Below are positions 14,895 through 23,670 of a stretch of DNA of 37,193 nucleotides, in pieces. Source of the stretch: an uncultured Lachnospiraceae bacterium (GTDB lineage Bacteria > Bacillota > Clostridia > Lachnospirales > Lachnospiraceae). The notes under the pieces are model-generated. The model ran no database searches. It saw only the letters and a list, made by a program, of their open reading frames with translations, and was not told the origin of the DNA. A program made the position numbers and the translations under genes. The DNA lies in contig CADBPM010000091.1 of the NCBI GenBank assembly GCA_902796595.1, positions 1 through 37,193 of the forward strand, in the 5' to 3' direction. Position 1 is the stretch's first letter. Every line of letters starts with the position of its first letter.

Positions 14895-15235
14895 AGGGTC
14901 AAAAGTTCAAATCATGCACTTGCGCAATGATCTGAAAATTTATGACCCGCCCAAAACACGAATAATAAGGTCTATCCAGCTATTTGTATTCGTTTCGCGA
15001 AGGCTGGCAGAGTGGAGTATCCTGCTACGCAGTACACTCCAGTAAAACGTAGTGATTTTTATAAAAAATCACTAGAGTTATGAGTGTTTTAGCAACATAT
15101 ATTTAGGCATTGCAAAGCAATGTCTCGTAGCCCCTGTACAACGCTGAAAGCGTTAATAAATGCACGTGGTATCAAATATCACATGAAATGTGCATGTTGT
15201 GTATCGTTAAGTCGGGGGTAAATACTTTTGATCCT
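14895..15235. repeat. Non-coding hairpin array bounded by 12-bp imperfect inverted repeats (MITE-like element or structured RNA)
   Basis: This 341-bp stretch has no convincing reading frame. Its ends are AGGGTCAAAAGT (14895-14906) and ACTTTTGATCCT (15224-15235), inverted repeats with one mismatch. Inside are successive hairpins: 14896-14901/14943-14948 (GGGTCA/TGACCC with further inner pairing); 14976-14980/15003-15007 (CCAGC/GCTGG); 15013-15025/15029-15041 (11 of 13 pairs); 15050-15060/15064-15074 (perfect 11 bp, loop ATA); 15105-15113/15117-15125 (9 bp, one G-T); 15140-15145/15149-15154 (AACGCT/AGCGTT); and 15160-15195 (two stacked stems). Loops are mostly 3 nt. None is followed by a T-run, so they are not a terminator set. 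No target-site duplication or transposase is seen. Confidence 0.6.
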
Positions 15236-15281
15236 GACAACATTAGTGCTTATCTGAAACTGCGAGGAATGAGGAGAGAAG

Positions 15282-15860
15282 ATGTCTGACGAAAAAAAAG
15301 AAATTGAGCCACAAGAGTCCGACAAAAAGACGAAGATATTAAAAGAGATAAGGGACTATGCGATACTGCTTGTCCTTGCCTTTGTGCTCGCCTTTGTGTT
15401 TAATAGATTTGTGATAGCAAACGCTGAAGTACCGACAGGCTCAATGGAACCTATAGTCATGCCGGGAGACAGACTGCTTGTCAACAGGCTGGAATATGTT
15501 TTTTATGAGCCGCAACGCGGAGATATTGTAATGTTTAAGTTTCCTGATGATGAAGAAGTGGATTATCTTAAGAGGATAATCGGTTTACCGGGGGAAACTG
15601 TCACGATAAAAAAAGGGCTTGTCTATATAAACGACAGTAAAGTTCCGTTGTCCGAACCGTATCTGAATGATCCTCCGGAGGGAGATTATGGTCCGTTTGT
15701 TGTTCCTGAGGGATGCTATTTTATGCTTGGAGACAACAGAAATATTTCGAAGGATGCACGTTTTTGGGATAATAAATTCGTGAAGAAAGAAAAGATAGTC
15801 GGAAAGGCATTTTTTAGGTATTATCCGACGCTTGGAAAATTAAAGAAAGCTGTGTATTAG
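15282..15860 (+). CDS. lepB: Signal peptidase I
   Basis: A 192-residue type I signal peptidase that cuts signal peptides from exported proteins on the outer face of the membrane. A short charged cytoplasmic head (1-25) leads into one membrane helix (about 26-44, YAILLVLAFVLAFVFNRFVI). Box B holds the catalytic serine in PTGSMEP (Ser at about 54). Box D is YLKRIIGLPGE with the general-base lysine, and box E is LGDNRNISKDARFW. The single helix and small size are typical of Bacillota SipS/SipT-like enzymes. AGGAG lies 7 nt before the ATG. No promoter was recognised; the hairpin array ends 46 bp upstream and may contribute one. Confidence 0.95.
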   Translation: MSDEKKEIEPQESDKKTKILKEIRDYAILLVLAFVLAFVFNRFVIANAEVPTGSMEPIVMPGDRLLVNRLEYVFYEPQRGDIVMFKFPDDEEVDYLKRIIGLPGETVTIKKGLVYINDSKVPLSEPYLNDPPEGDYGPFVVPEGCYFMLGDNRNISKDARFWDNKFVKKEKIVGKAFFRYYPTLGKLKKAVY

Positions 15861-15868
15861 ATAAGAAG

Positions 15869-15911
15869 AGCTCCCGATGGTATTTTTGCATGATACCATC
15901 GGGGGCTTTTT
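15869..15911 (+). terminator. Intrinsic terminator of lepB
   Basis: A 15-bp stem, 15869-15883 with 15893-15907 (CCCGATGGTAT / ATACCATCGGG core, one G-U pair), runs into TTTTT at 15907-15911. It separates lepB from the ribosomal operon. Confidence 0.92.
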
Positions 15912-15984
15912 GACTCTTGTGCAAATTAGACAAAAATCGACGAAAAAAATCATTACATTTTACGCAAAAAAATAATAAAAAAGC

Positions 15985-16013
15985 TTGCAAATACTTGAAA
16001 ATAAGTGTATAAT
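15985..16013 (+). promoter_or_regulatory. Main promoter of the S10 ribosomal operon
   Basis: TTGCAA at 15985-15990, 17 bp, consensus TATAAT at 16008-16013. An A-rich upstream tract (15940-15980) resembles an UP element. Transcription would begin near 16020, giving a leader of about 283 nt before rpsJ. Confidence 0.8.
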
Positions 16014-16019
16014 AACTCT

Positions 16020-16302
16020 TGTTGTGACATGATAGCTGAGAAGCGAAGGTTGCCTGAATCCCCTATTCTGTAAGGTTTCCAGGGTTTTTCGTGGAGCGAA
16101 TGTCAAGAGGACTTCACAGTCCGATAAACCTGACGACAAGTCACTGTACAGAGAACTTAGTCCCTACATGGGAAGGCGGGCTTTATGAAGGACTTATTAT
16201 GTCTTGATTAATAGGAAACGCCCGGGTATGTGTACAGTCACCGCTTGTCGTGCTGAAATATGTGAGGAATCACAAAGTGCGAATAAGGAGGCGACTTTTT
16301 TT
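16020..16302 (+). ncRNA. Structured 5' leader of rpsJ (candidate cis-regulatory RNA)
   Basis: A non-coding leader of about 283 nt. A long-range helix is visible: ACGACAAG (16133-16140) pairs with CTTGTCGT (16244-16251), and just inside it ACTGTACA (16143-16150) pairs with TGTACAGT (16231-16238), 16 perfect pairs in all. The enclosed 80 nt holds smaller hairpins: TCCC/GGGA at 16161-16173, CGGGC (16177-16181) with GCCCG (16220-16224), and AGGAC/GTCTT near 16189-16205. Upstream, GGACT/AGTCC forms another at 16109-16122. The strong AAGGAGG of rpsJ lies after the structure at 16285-16291. By analogy with known ribosomal-protein leaders, it may bind a protein encoded in the operon; which one is unknown. 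Confidence 0.55.
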
Positions 16303-16620
16303 ATGGCAAGTCAAATAATGAGAATCACACTTAAGGCATATGATCATGAGCTTATCGATCAGAGTGCAGCTAAGATCGTCGACACAGTAAAGAAGGCAGG
16401 AGCAAAGGTGAGCGGTCCTATTCCACTTCCTACAAAGAAGGAAGTTGTTACAATTCTTCGTGCAGTTCACAAGTATAAGGACTCCAGAGAGCAGTTCGAA
16501 CAGAGAACTCACAAGAGACTCATCGATGTTATCACACCAAGTCAGAAGACAGTTGACGCTCTTTCAAGACTCGATATGCCAGCTGGCGTAGAGATCTCAA
16601 TCAACATGAAGAACAAATAA
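16303..16620 (+). CDS. rpsJ: 30S ribosomal protein S10 (NusE)
   Basis: S10, 105 residues, part of the 30S head and, as NusE, partner of NusB in transcription antitermination. [42 protein letters not shown] is the diagnostic N-terminal half. ATG 16303 follows AAGGAGG with 11-nt spacing; a longer in-frame start at 16204 would lie inside the structured leader and is rejected. First gene of the operon; 150 nt separate it from rplC, which is unusual. Confidence 0.97.
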   Translation: MASQIMRITLKAYDHELIDQSAAKIVDTVKKAGAKVSGPIPLPTKKEVVTILRAVHKYKDSREQFEQRTHKRLIDVITPSQKTVDALSRLDMPAGVEISINMKNK

Positions 16621-16770
16621 TAAAGTTCTTCAATCTTAATTTTGTTAATCCTTAGGGTTAGATAGATATTTGTCTGAAATATGACAAAGATCCTGACCAT
16701 CTAGGATGACCGGGCAATGGGAACATGGTTCGCTATCCTGGTCCGCTGTAGATAAACAGGAGGTATTTGT
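16621..16770 (+). ncRNA. Folded rpsJ-rplC spacer with two mutually exclusive pairings
   Basis: This 150-nt spacer is long for an operon whose genes mostly lie 0-36 nt apart. AGGAT at 16703-16707 can pair with ATCCT at 16690-16694. Alternatively GGAT (16704-16707) and GACCA (16695-16699) together pair with ATCC and TGGTC (16735-16743), so the two folds compete. Further hairpins are TTAATCC/GGGTTAG (16647-16663), TTTGTC/GACAAA (16670-16689) and GAAC/GTTC (16721-16731). The layout would suit a local translation or attenuation control of rplC. Regulation is inference. Confidence 0.45.
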
Positions 16771-17406
16771 ATGAAGAAAGCAATGCTTGCAACAAAAATC
16801 GGTATGACACAGATTTTTGCTGAGGATGGCGCTCTTATCCCTGTTACTGTACTTCAGGCTGGTCCACTTACTGTGACACAGGTTAAGACAGTAGACAACG
16901 ACGGATATAGTGCTGTTCAGGTTGGTTTTGGCGATGTTCGTGAGAGCCTCGTTAATAAGCCGGTAAAGGGACATTTTGCAAAGGCAGGAGTTCCTGTAAA
17001 GAAGTATTTAAGAGAATTCAGACTCGAAGATGCAGAGAACTGCAAAGTAGGCGACGAGATCAAGGCTGATGTATTTGCAGCTGGAGATAAGGTTGACGCT
17101 ACAGCTACATCAAAGGGTAAGGGATTCCAGGGTGCCATTCACAGATATGGTCTTCAGAGAGGACCTATGGGACATGGTTCCAAGTACCATAGACATGCCG
17201 GTTCAAACGGTGCTTGTTCTGATCCAAGTAAGGTATTCAAGGGCAAGAAGATGGCTGGTCACATGGGACATGTTAAGATTACCGTTCAGAACCTTGAAGT
17301 TGTCAGAGTAGATGCTGAAAAGAACCTCATCCTTGTCAAGGGTGCAGTTCCTGGAGCTAAGAGAGCTCTCGTTATGCTTAAAGATACAACAAGGACTGAT
17401 ATTTGA
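16771..17406 (+). CDS. rplC: 50S ribosomal protein L3
   Basis: L3, 211 residues, an early 23S rRNA binder whose extension reaches the peptidyl transferase centre. Recognised from [16 protein letters not shown] at the start, the central [35 protein letters not shown] loop and the end [14 protein letters not shown]. Full length. ACAGGAGG stands 7-8 nt upstream of the ATG. It follows the folded spacer and precedes rplD by 26 nt. Confidence 0.98.
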   Translation: MKKAMLATKIGMTQIFAEDGALIPVTVLQAGPLTVTQVKTVDNDGYSAVQVGFGDVRESLVNKPVKGHFAKAGVPVKKYLREFRLEDAENCKVGDEIKADVFAAGDKVDATATSKGKGFQGAIHRYGLQRGPMGHGSKYHRHAGSNGACSDPSKVFKGKKMAGHMGHVKITVQNLEVVRVDAEKNLILVKGAVPGAKRALVMLKDTTRTDI

Positions 17407-17432
17407 AGCCTGACGGGAAGGAGGATTAAGTA

Positions 17433-18053
17433 ATGGCAAACGTATCTGTATTAAATATGGAAGGCAAAGAAGTTGGCAAGATCGAACTTAATGATGCCAT
17501 CTTCGGAGTAGAAGTTAAAAATCATCTGATGCACAGAGCAGTAGTTTTACAGCTCGCTAATAACCGTCAGGGTACTCAGAACGCCAAGACACGCAGTGAA
17601 GTACGTGGAGGCGGAAGAAAGCCATGGAGACAGAAGGGAACCGGTCATGCAAGACAGGGTTCGATCCGTGCTCCTCAGTGGACAGGCGGCGGTGTTGTTT
17701 TTGCACCAAAGCCAAGAGATTACTCTTTCAAGATGAATAGAAAAGAGAGACAGGCAGCTATCTGTTCTGCTCTTACTTCAAAGCTCAATGAAAACAAGCT
17801 TATCGTTGTTGACGAGATCAAGTTCGATGAGCCAAAGACAAAGTCAATGGTAAAGGTTCTTGAGAACCTTAAGGCTGATAAGGCACTTGTTGTAGTTGGT
17901 GAAAAGAATGACAACGTATTCCTTTCAACAAAGAATATAGCAAAGTCTGACGCAACCATGACTAACGAGATCAACGTATACGACATCCTTGGACATGATT
18001 CACTCGTTCTTACAAAGGATGCTGTACAGAAGATCGAGGAGGTTTACGCATAA
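17433..18053 (+). CDS. rplD: 50S ribosomal protein L4
   Basis: L4, 206 residues. It binds 23S rRNA and its extended loop lines the peptide exit tunnel; in gammaproteobacteria it also represses the S10 operon. The loop is visible as [52 protein letters not shown] precedes the ATG. The stop TAA shares its last base with the start of rplW (TAATG), indicating coupled translation. L4 is a candidate, unproven, for control through the rpsJ leader. Confidence 0.98.
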   Translation: MANVSVLNMEGKEVGKIELNDAIFGVEVKNHLMHRAVVLQLANNRQGTQNAKTRSEVRGGGRKPWRQKGTGHARQGSIRAPQWTGGGVVFAPKPRDYSFKMNRKERQAAICSALTSKLNENKLIVVDEIKFDEPKTKSMVKVLENLKADKALVVVGEKNDNVFLSTKNIAKSDATMTNEINVYDILGHDSLVLTKDAVQKIEEVYA

Positions 18054-18352
18054 TGGCAGATATCAAGTATTATGACGTTATATTAAAGCCTGTTCTTACT
18101 GAAAAGTCAATGAACAGCATGGCTGAGAAGAAGTACACATTCTTAGTTCATCCTGAAGCAAATAAGAGCCAGATCAAGGAAGCTGTTGAAAAGATGTTCG
18201 ATGGCGTTAAAGTTGAAAAGGTCAACACTCTTAATGCAGATGGCAAAACAAGAAGAAGAGGCGCAGTTGAAGGCAAGACAGCCAAGACAAAGAAGGCTGT
18301 TGTTAAGCTTACAGCTGAGAGTGCTGATATAGAAGTGTTCCAGGGACTTTGA
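18053..18352 (+). CDS. rplW: 50S ribosomal protein L23
   Basis: L23, 99 residues, sits at the tunnel exit, where trigger factor and SRP dock. Signatures: [13 protein letters not shown] near the N-terminus, [21 protein letters not shown], then a basic loop [26 protein letters not shown]. The start overlaps the rplD stop by one base, and its ribosome binding site GAGGAGG-like (ATCGAGGAGGTT) lies inside rplD. A 68-nt spacer with a weak CCGC/GCGG hairpin leads to rplB. Confidence 0.98.
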   Translation: MADIKYYDVILKPVLTEKSMNSMAEKKYTFLVHPEANKSQIKEAVEKMFDGVKVEKVNTLNADGKTRRRGAVEGKTAKTKKAVVKLTAESADIEVFQGL

Positions 18353-18420
18353 TCCACAGGAGCAGTAACTTATGATATGGATCCGCATCCGATAACAGCG
18401 GGTCTTGAAAGGAGTTTAAA

Positions 18421-19263
18421 ATGGGAATTAAGAAGTTCGGCCCATATACACCTTCCAGACGTAATATGACAGGTCTTGACTATTCAGAGATTACAAAGAC
18501 TACTCCTGAGAAGTCATTAGTCGTATCACTTAAGAAGAATTCAGGTCGTAACAACCAGGGTAAGATCACCGTTCGTCATAGAGGTGGTGGCTCCCGCAGA
18601 AAGTACAGGATCATCGACTTCAAGAGAAGAAAAGACGGTGTTGCTGCTACTGTTACAGCTATTGAGTACGATCCAAACCGTACAGCTAATATTGCACTTA
18701 TCACTTACGTTGATGGTGTTAAATCATATATCCTTGCACCAGTTGGACTTAAGGTTGGAATGACAGTTATGAACGGTCCTGATGCTGAAATCAGAGTTGG
18801 TAACTGCTTACCACTTTCTATGATTCCTGTTGGTTCAAGCATCCACAACATTGAGTTATATCCAGGTAAGGGCGGACAGCTTGTTCGTGCTGCTGGAAAT
18901 GCTGCTCAGCTCATGGCTAAGGAAGGCAGATATGCAACACTTAGAATGCCTTCAGGCGAAATGAGAATGGTTCCTATCGAGTGCCGTGCTACAATCGGTC
19001 AGGTTGGCAACATCGATCACGATCTTGTTAACATCGGTAAAGCTGGTCGTACTCGTAATAAGGGCTTCAGACCTACAGTTCGTGGTTCTGTCATGAACCC
19101 TAACGACCATCCACATGGTGGTGGTGAAGGTAGAGCACCTATCGGTCGTCCAGGCCCTGTAACTCCTTGGGGCAAGCCTGCTCTTGGTCTTAAGACACGT
19201 AAGTCTGGCAAGAGGTCAGACAAGCTTATCGTAAGAAGAAGAAACGGTAGAGCAATCAAGTAA
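18421..19263 (+). CDS. rplB: 50S ribosomal protein L2
   Basis: L2, 280 residues, needed for joining of subunits and for peptidyl transfer. The protein shows [21 protein letters not shown] early. Near the end it has the invariant [32 protein letters not shown], which includes the histidine close to the catalytic centre. Full length, no inserts. AAAGGAG precedes the ATG by 7 nt. Confidence 0.99.
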   Translation: MGIKKFGPYTPSRRNMTGLDYSEITKTTPEKSLVVSLKKNSGRNNQGKITVRHRGGGSRRKYRIIDFKRRKDGVAATVTAIEYDPNRTANIALITYVDGVKSYILAPVGLKVGMTVMNGPDAEIRVGNCLPLSMIPVGSSIHNIELYPGKGGQLVRAAGNAAQLMAKEGRYATLRMPSGEMRMVPIECRATIGQVGNIDHDLVNIGKAGRTRNKGFRPTVRGSVMNPNDHPHGGGEGRAPIGRPGPVTPWGKPALGLKTRKSGKRSDKLIVRRRNGRAIK

Positions 19264-19283
19264 TTAAATAAGGAGGAAGAGTC

Positions 19284-19556
19284 ATGGCAAGATCACTTAA
19301 AAAGGGACCTTTTGCAGACGCACATTTATTAAAGAAGATAGATGCACTTAATGCTTCTGGCGAGAAGAGTGTTGTTAAGACATGGTCACGTCGTTCAACA
19401 ATCTTCCCTTCATTCGTAGGACACACAATAGCTGTTCATGACGGAAGAAAGCATGTCCCTGTATATGTTACAGAAGATATGGTTGGCCATAAGCTCGGTG
19501 AGTTCGTTGCAACAAGAACCTATAAAGGACATTCAGGCAACGAAAAGAGAGCCTAA
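19284..19556 (+). CDS. rpsS: 30S ribosomal protein S19
   Basis: S19, 90 residues, pairs with S13 in the 30S head near the A site. [20 protein letters not shown] and [41 protein letters not shown] are diagnostic. AAGGAGG lies upstream. It is followed by a 107-nt gap with two tandem hairpins, in contrast to the tight spacing around it. Confidence 0.98.
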   Translation: MARSLKKGPFADAHLLKKIDALNASGEKSVVKTWSRRSTIFPSFVGHTIAVHDGRKHVPVYVTEDMVGHKLGEFVATRTYKGHSGNEKRA

Positions 19557-19582
19557 GTCTGATATTATCGTGATAAAAAGAG

Positions 19583-19632
19583 CCTGTGTCTAATGGGGCA
19601 CAGGATTCATCCTGCCGGTAAAACGGCAGGAT
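19583..19632 (+). other. Two tandem hairpins in the rpsS-rplV spacer
   Basis: CCTGTGTC (19583-19590) pairs with GGCACAGG (19597-19604) with one G-T pair, and ATCCTGCCG (19609-19617) pairs perfectly with CGGCAGGAT (19624-19632), loop GTAAAA. No T-run follows, so termination is unlikely. Possible RNA processing site, attenuator or protein-binding site within the operon. Confidence 0.6.
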
Positions 19633-19663
19633 ATATACCTGAATACTGAAAGGAGGTACATCC

Positions 19664-20053
19664 ATGGCAAAAGGACATAGATCCCAGATCAAGAGAGAAA
19701 GAAATGAGAAGAACAGAGAAATGAGACCATTTGCAAAGCTTTCTTATGCAAGAGTTTCAACTCAGAAGGCTTGTTTCGTTCTTGATGCGATCAGAGGCAA
19801 GGATGTAAACACAGCACTCGCAATTTTAGCATACAATCCAAGATATGCTTCATCAGTTATAGAGAAATTAGTTAAATCTGCAGTTGCCAATGCAGAAGTT
19901 AAAGGTCTTGACACTTCAAACCTCTTTATTGAAGAGTGTTTTGCAGGTGATGGTCCTATCATGAAGAGAATACAGCCAAGAGCTCGTGGTACAGCTTATC
20001 GTATTTTTAAGAGAATGAGCAACATCACAGTTATTCTCAACGAGAAGAATTGA
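19664..20053 (+). CDS. rplV: 50S ribosomal protein L22
   Basis: L22, 129 residues. It contacts all 23S domains, and its beta-hairpin lines the exit tunnel (site of macrolide-resistance mutations). Seen: FAKLSYARVSTQKACFVLDAIRGKDVNTALAIL, then the hairpin FAGDGPIMKRIQPRARGTAYRIFKRMSNITVIL. The N-terminal MAKGHRSQIKRERNEKNREMRP extension is somewhat longer than in Bacillus and basic. AAAGGAGG lies upstream of the ATG. Confidence 0.98.
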   Translation: MAKGHRSQIKRERNEKNREMRPFAKLSYARVSTQKACFVLDAIRGKDVNTALAILAYNPRYASSVIEKLVKSAVANAEVKGLDTSNLFIEECFAGDGPIMKRIQPRARGTAYRIFKRMSNITVILNEKN

Positions 20054-20069
20054 AAGGAGTTAAGACCAA

Positions 20070-20732
20070 ATGGGACAGAAAGTTAATCCTCATGGCTTAA
20101 GAGTTGGCGTTATTAACAGCTGGGATTCAAATTGGTATGCTGGCAAGGATTTCGCTGATAATCTTGTAGAAGATCATAAGATCAGAGAGTTCCTTAAGAA
20201 GAAGCTTTATGAATCTGGTGTTTCTAAGATAGAAATTGAGCGTTCAGCTGACAGAGTTGTTGTTACCGTTAACACCAGCAAGCCTGGCATGGTAATCGGT
20301 AAGGGCGGCGCTGAAATTGATAAGGTTAAGGCAGAAGCTCAGAAGCTTACATCAAAGAAGCTTGATCTTAAAGTTACAGAAATAAAGAGACCTGAAACAA
20401 ATGCTCAGCTTACAGCAGAAAATATTGCAAAGCAGCTTGAAGATCGTGTATCTTTCAGACGTGCTATGAAATCTTCAATGCAGAAGACAATGAGAGCCGG
20501 AGTTAAGGGTATCAAGACTCAGGTTTCAGGACGTCTTGGCGGTGCTGATATGGCTCGTAGCGAATCATACAGCGAAGGAACAATTCCGCTTCAGACACTT
20601 CGTGCAAATATCGAATATGGTTTTGCAGAAGCAAATACAACCTATGGTAAGGTCGGCGTTAAGTGCTGGATCTATCTTGGTGAAGTTCTTCCTGTAAAGA
20701 ACAACAAAAAAAAGGAAGGGAGCGCAAAATAA
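20070..20732 (+). CDS. rpsC: 30S ribosomal protein S3
   Basis: S3, 220 residues, at the mRNA entry channel. [28 protein letters not shown] begins it, a KH domain with [15 protein letters not shown] sits near 72-86, and the C-terminal domain has [37 protein letters not shown]. Ends in a Lys-rich tail. The next gene starts at the base after its stop codon, so its tail encodes the rplP ribosome binding site (GGAAGGGAG). Confidence 0.99.
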   Translation: MGQKVNPHGLRVGVINSWDSNWYAGKDFADNLVEDHKIREFLKKKLYESGVSKIEIERSADRVVVTVNTSKPGMVIGKGGAEIDKVKAEAQKLTSKKLDLKVTEIKRPETNAQLTAENIAKQLEDRVSFRRAMKSSMQKTMRAGVKGIKTQVSGRLGGADMARSESYSEGTIPLQTLRANIEYGFAEANTTYGKVGVKCWIYLGEVLPVKNNKKKEGSAK

Positions 20733-21173
20733 ATGTTAATGCCTAACAGAGTAAAGCATCGTAAGCAGTTCCGCGGTACTTTAAAGGGAATGGCTCATCG
20801 AGGCAATACTATAACAAACGGAGAATATGGTATCGTAGCTCTTGAACCTGCTTGGGTTAAGTCAAATCAGATCGAAGCAGCCCGTGTTGCTATGACTCGT
20901 TATATAAAGCGTGGTGGTAAGGTTTGGATTAAGATTTTCCCTGATAAGCCTGTTACCGCTCAGCCAGCTGAAACTCGAATGGGTTCAGGAAAGGGCTCCC
21001 TTGAATACTGGGTAGCTGTTGTTAAACCTGGCCGTGTACTTTTTGAGATCGCAGGTGTAGCTGAAGAAGATGCAGCAGAAGCTCTTCGTCTTGCTATGCA
21101 CAAGCTTCCTCTTAAGTGCAAGATCGTTTCAAAGGCCGACCTGGAGGGAGGTATTGGAAGTGAAGAGAACTGA
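20733..21173 (+). CDS. rplP: 50S ribosomal protein L16
   Basis: L16, 146 residues, organises the A-site tRNA region of the 50S. Signatures [56 protein letters not shown] and [16 protein letters not shown]. There is no gap after rpsC, so translation is probably coupled. An ATG two codons later is possible, but the MLMP start matches the family. Confidence 0.98.
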   Translation: MLMPNRVKHRKQFRGTLKGMAHRGNTITNGEYGIVALEPAWVKSNQIEAARVAMTRYIKRGGKVWIKIFPDKPVTAQPAETRMGSGKGSLEYWVAVVKPGRVLFEIAGVAEEDAAEALRLAMHKLPLKCKIVSKADLEGGIGSEEN

Positions 21174-21372
21174 TTATGTTAATGACCTCAAGAGCAGGAA
21201 GAATGTTTCCGAACTCGCTGACGAGCTTACAGCAGCTAAGAAGGAACTCTTCAATTTAAGATTACAGAATGCGACTAACCAGCTCGACAATACAAGTCGT
21301 ATTAGAGATGTCAGAAAGAATATTGCAAGAATCCAGACTGTCATGACTCAGCTTTCAGCTAAGAACGATTAA
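21160..21372 (+). CDS. rpmC: 50S ribosomal protein L29
   Basis: L29, 70 residues, at the tunnel exit next to L23. The two-helix sequence [53 protein letters not shown] is diagnostic. The start is a GTG at 21160 that overlaps rplP by 14 nt; GGGAGG at 21146-21151 is 8 nt away, whereas a TTG at 21154 would be only 2 nt from it. The N-terminus therefore reads [10 protein letters not shown]. Confidence 0.95.
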   Translation: MKRTDYVNDLKSRKNVSELADELTAAKKELFNLRLQNATNQLDNTSRIRDVRKNIARIQTVMTQLSAKND

Positions 21373-21409
21373 TGGCAGAATGTAGAATCCATTGAAAGGA
21401 GACATACTC

Positions 21410-21667
21410 GTGGAAGAGAGAAATCTTAGAAAAGTGCGTACCGGCAAGGTAGTCAGTGATAAGATGGATAAGACTATCGTTGTTGCTGTTGTAGATAATG
21501 TAAAGCACCCACTGTATGGCAAGATCATTAAGAGAACTCATAAGCTTTATGCTGAAGATGCAAACAATGAATGCCATATCGGAGACAGGGTAAAGGTTAT
21601 GGAGACCAGACCACTGTCAAAGACAAAGAGATGGAGACTTGTCCAGATCATCGAGAGGGCAAAGTAA
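21410..21667 (+). CDS. rpsQ: 30S ribosomal protein S17
   Basis: S17, 85 residues, an OB-fold primary binder of 16S rRNA. Reads [77 protein letters not shown]. The start is a GTG at 21410, 8 nt after AAAGGAG. The TTG at 21392 would precede that site and is rejected. Confidence 0.97.
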   Translation: MEERNLRKVRTGKVVSDKMDKTIVVAVVDNVKHPLYGKIIKRTHKLYAEDANNECHIGDRVKVMETRPLSKTKRWRLVQIIERAK

Positions 21668-21702
21668 TCCGTCACACGGAATTATGAAAGGAGTGCTGAA
21701 AG

Positions 21703-22071
21703 ATGGTACAGCAGGAGACCAGACTTGCAGTTGCTGATAATACTGGAGCAAAAGAGCTTCTTTGCATCCGTGTTATGGGTGGCTCAACAAGAAGATATGC
21801 CAATATTGGCGATATAATCGTTGCCAGCGTTAAAGATGCAACACCTGGCGGCGTTGTAAAAAAAGGAGATGTCGTTAAGGCTGTAGTAGTTCGTACAAAG
21901 CACGGCTGCCGCAGAAAAGACGGTTCATATATCAAATTTGACGAGAATGCAGCTGTCATCATAAAGGATGACAACACCCCAACAGGTACTCGTATTTTTG
22001 GACCAGTTGCAAGAGAGCTTCGTGAGAAGCAGTTCATGAAGATCGTTTCACTTGCACCTGAAGTATTATAA
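21703..22071 (+). CDS. rplN: 50S ribosomal protein L14
   Basis: L14, 122 residues, at the subunit interface (bridge B8). [44 protein letters not shown] and the end [29 protein letters not shown] are textbook L14. Full length; AAAGGAG upstream. 12 nt to rplX. Confidence 0.99.
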   Translation: MVQQETRLAVADNTGAKELLCIRVMGGSTRRYANIGDIIVASVKDATPGGVVKKGDVVKAVVVRTKHGCRRKDGSYIKFDENAAVIIKDDNTPTGTRIFGPVARELREKQFMKIVSLAPEVL

Positions 22072-22083
22072 GGAGGTGCACTA

Positions 22084-22389
22084 ATGGCTACAAGTAAGAT
22101 CAAAAAGGGTGATACCGTTAAGGTCATTACCGGTAAGTACAAGGGCACCGAGGGAAAGGTTATCGCCGTAAAGAACGGAAAGGTTACCGTTGAAGGTGTC
22201 AACATGGTTACAAAGCATACAAAGGCATCACAGAGCAACCCTAACGGTGGTATAGTTCATGAGGAAGCTCCTATCGATATCTCCAATGTTATGTATGTTG
22301 TAAATGGCAAGGTTACACGTGTTGGTTTTGAAGGAACCGGCAGAGATAAGGTTCGTGTGGCTAAGAAGACCGGAGATAAAATTGACTGA
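22084..22389 (+). CDS. rplX: 50S ribosomal protein L24
   Basis: L24, 101 residues, an early assembly protein. The KOW motif is [24 protein letters not shown] near the N-terminus; [32 protein letters not shown] and a shortened C-terminal part follow. AGGAGG lies immediately before the ATG region. Confidence 0.98.
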   Translation: MATSKIKKGDTVKVITGKYKGTEGKVIAVKNGKVTVEGVNMVTKHTKASQSNPNGGIVHEEAPIDISNVMYVVNGKVTRVGFEGTGRDKVRVAKKTGDKID

Positions 22390-22410
22390 TAACGAGAGGA
22401 GGTTCTCACT

Positions 22411-22953
22411 GTGAACAGGTTAAAAGAAGCCTATGACAAGGAAATAGCTCCGGCTCTGCAGGAAAAGTTCGGTTATAAGAATGTAATGCAGATCCCAAAG
22501 CTTAGTAAGATCGTTATAAATATGGGTGTTGGTGAAGCAAAGGAGAACAACAAGGTTCTTGAGACAGCTGCTTCAGACCTCGCCACAATAACAGGCCAGA
22601 AGGCTGTATATACAAAGGCAAAGAAGTCAATCGCAAACTTCAAGCTTCGTGAGGGCATGCCTATCGGATGTAAGGTTACCCTTCGTGGTGATAAGATGTA
22701 TGAGTTCGCTGATCGTCTTTTCAACCTTGCACTTCCACGTGTTCGTGACTTCCGTGGCGTTAATCCTAACGCATTTGATGGTCGCGGAGATTACGCACTG
22801 GGACTTAAGGAGCAGCTTATCTTCCCTGAAATCGAATATGATAAGGTAGATAAGGTAAGAGGTATGGATGTTATATTCGTAACAACCGCTGAGACAGATG
22901 AAGAGGCTCGTGAGCTTTTAGCACGTCTTGGTATGCCTTTTGCAAAGCACTGA
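22411..22953 (+). CDS. rplE: 50S ribosomal protein L5
   Basis: L5, 180 residues, carries 5S rRNA with L18 and contacts P-site t[46 protein letters not shown] and [48 protein letters not shown] are diagnostic. GTG start at 22411 with AGGAGG 7-8 nt upstream. Confidence 0.98.
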   Translation: MNRLKEAYDKEIAPALQEKFGYKNVMQIPKLSKIVINMGVGEAKENNKVLETAASDLATITGQKAVYTKAKKSIANFKLREGMPIGCKVTLRGDKMYEFADRLFNLALPRVRDFRGVNPNAFDGRGDYALGLKEQLIFPEIEYDKVDKVRGMDVIFVTTAETDEEARELLARLGMPFAKH

Positions 22954-23014
22954 TTAAAACAAAGTTATATATAGATGCCCAGTGATACCGCTGTGCGGTA
23001 AAAAGGAGGAACAC

Positions 23015-23200
23015 ATGGCAAAGTTGTCAATGAAGCTTAAGCAGCAGCGTCCAGCCAAGTTCTCTACCAGAGCTTATACACGTTGCAGAATCTGCGGACG
23101 TCCTCATTCTGTATTAAAGAAGTACGGAATCTGCAGAGTATGCTTCCGTGAATTAGCATACAAAGGTGAGATCCCAGGCGTAAAGAAAGCCAGCTGGTAA
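23015..23200 (+). CDS. rpsN: 30S ribosomal protein S14, zinc-binding type Z
   Basis: The short (61-residue) S14 with two Cys pairs, CRICG and CRVCF, that hold zinc, as in most Gram-positives. [60 protein letters not shown] is the whole body. Start 23015 has AAGGAGG upstream; an in-frame codon at 22982 lies before that site. No zinc-free paralogue is present here. Confidence 0.98.
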   Translation: MAKLSMKLKQQRPAKFSTRAYTRCRICGRPHSVLKKYGICRVCFRELAYKGEIPGVKKASW

Positions 23201-23222
23201 TTAAAGGAAGGAGGTTGCTGCA

Positions 23223-23618
23223 ATGACAGATCCAATTGCTGATATGCTTACAAGAATCCGTAATGCAAATACGGCTAAACATGATGAGGTTGATGTACCT
23301 GCTTCCAAGATGAAGGAGAGCATTGCTTCCATCCTGTTAAAGGAAGGTTATATAAAGAACTACGAATTAGTTGATGTTAACGGTTTTAAGAACATTCACA
23401 TCACATTAAAGTATGGCCAGAACAAGAATGAAAAGGTCATTACCGGTATCAAGAGAATCTCTAAGCCGGGATACAGAGTATATGCTGACTGCGAGAATCT
23501 TCCAAAGGTTCTTGGTGGTCTTGGCGTAGCTATTGTTTCAACAAACAAAGGTGTAATCACTGACAAGGAAGCAAGAAAGCTTAATGTCGGTGGCGAAGTT
23601 CTTGCATTTGTTTGGTAA
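23223..23618 (+). CDS. rpsH: 30S ribosomal protein S8
   Basis: S8, 131 residues, a primary 16S binder and in E. coli the repressor of the spc operon. [44 protein letters not shown] and the end [26 protein letters not shown] identify it. AAGGAGG upstream. Whether S8 regulates here cannot be judged; no E. coli-like target was searched for. Confidence 0.98.
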   Translation: MTDPIADMLTRIRNANTAKHDEVDVPASKMKESIASILLKEGYIKNYELVDVNGFKNIHITLKYGQNKNEKVITGIKRISKPGYRVYADCENLPKVLGGLGVAIVSTNKGVITDKEARKLNVGGEVLAFVW

Positions 23619-23670
23619 TCAATTATATGCCGGTTGACGGCTATCCACAAATATATATGGAGGTGCGGGC

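Noticed and set aside
14833..15045. A 70-codon plus-strand frame running from the methyltransferase end into the hairpin array
   Set aside because: It lies in another frame of the methyltransferase gene, crosses the first stems of the array, and has no ribosome binding site or recognisable sequence.
16204..16302. N-terminal extension of S10 (33 residues)
   Set aside because: The S10 family begins at the later Met, which has AAGGAGG in front. The extra stretch is part of the leader RNA helix.
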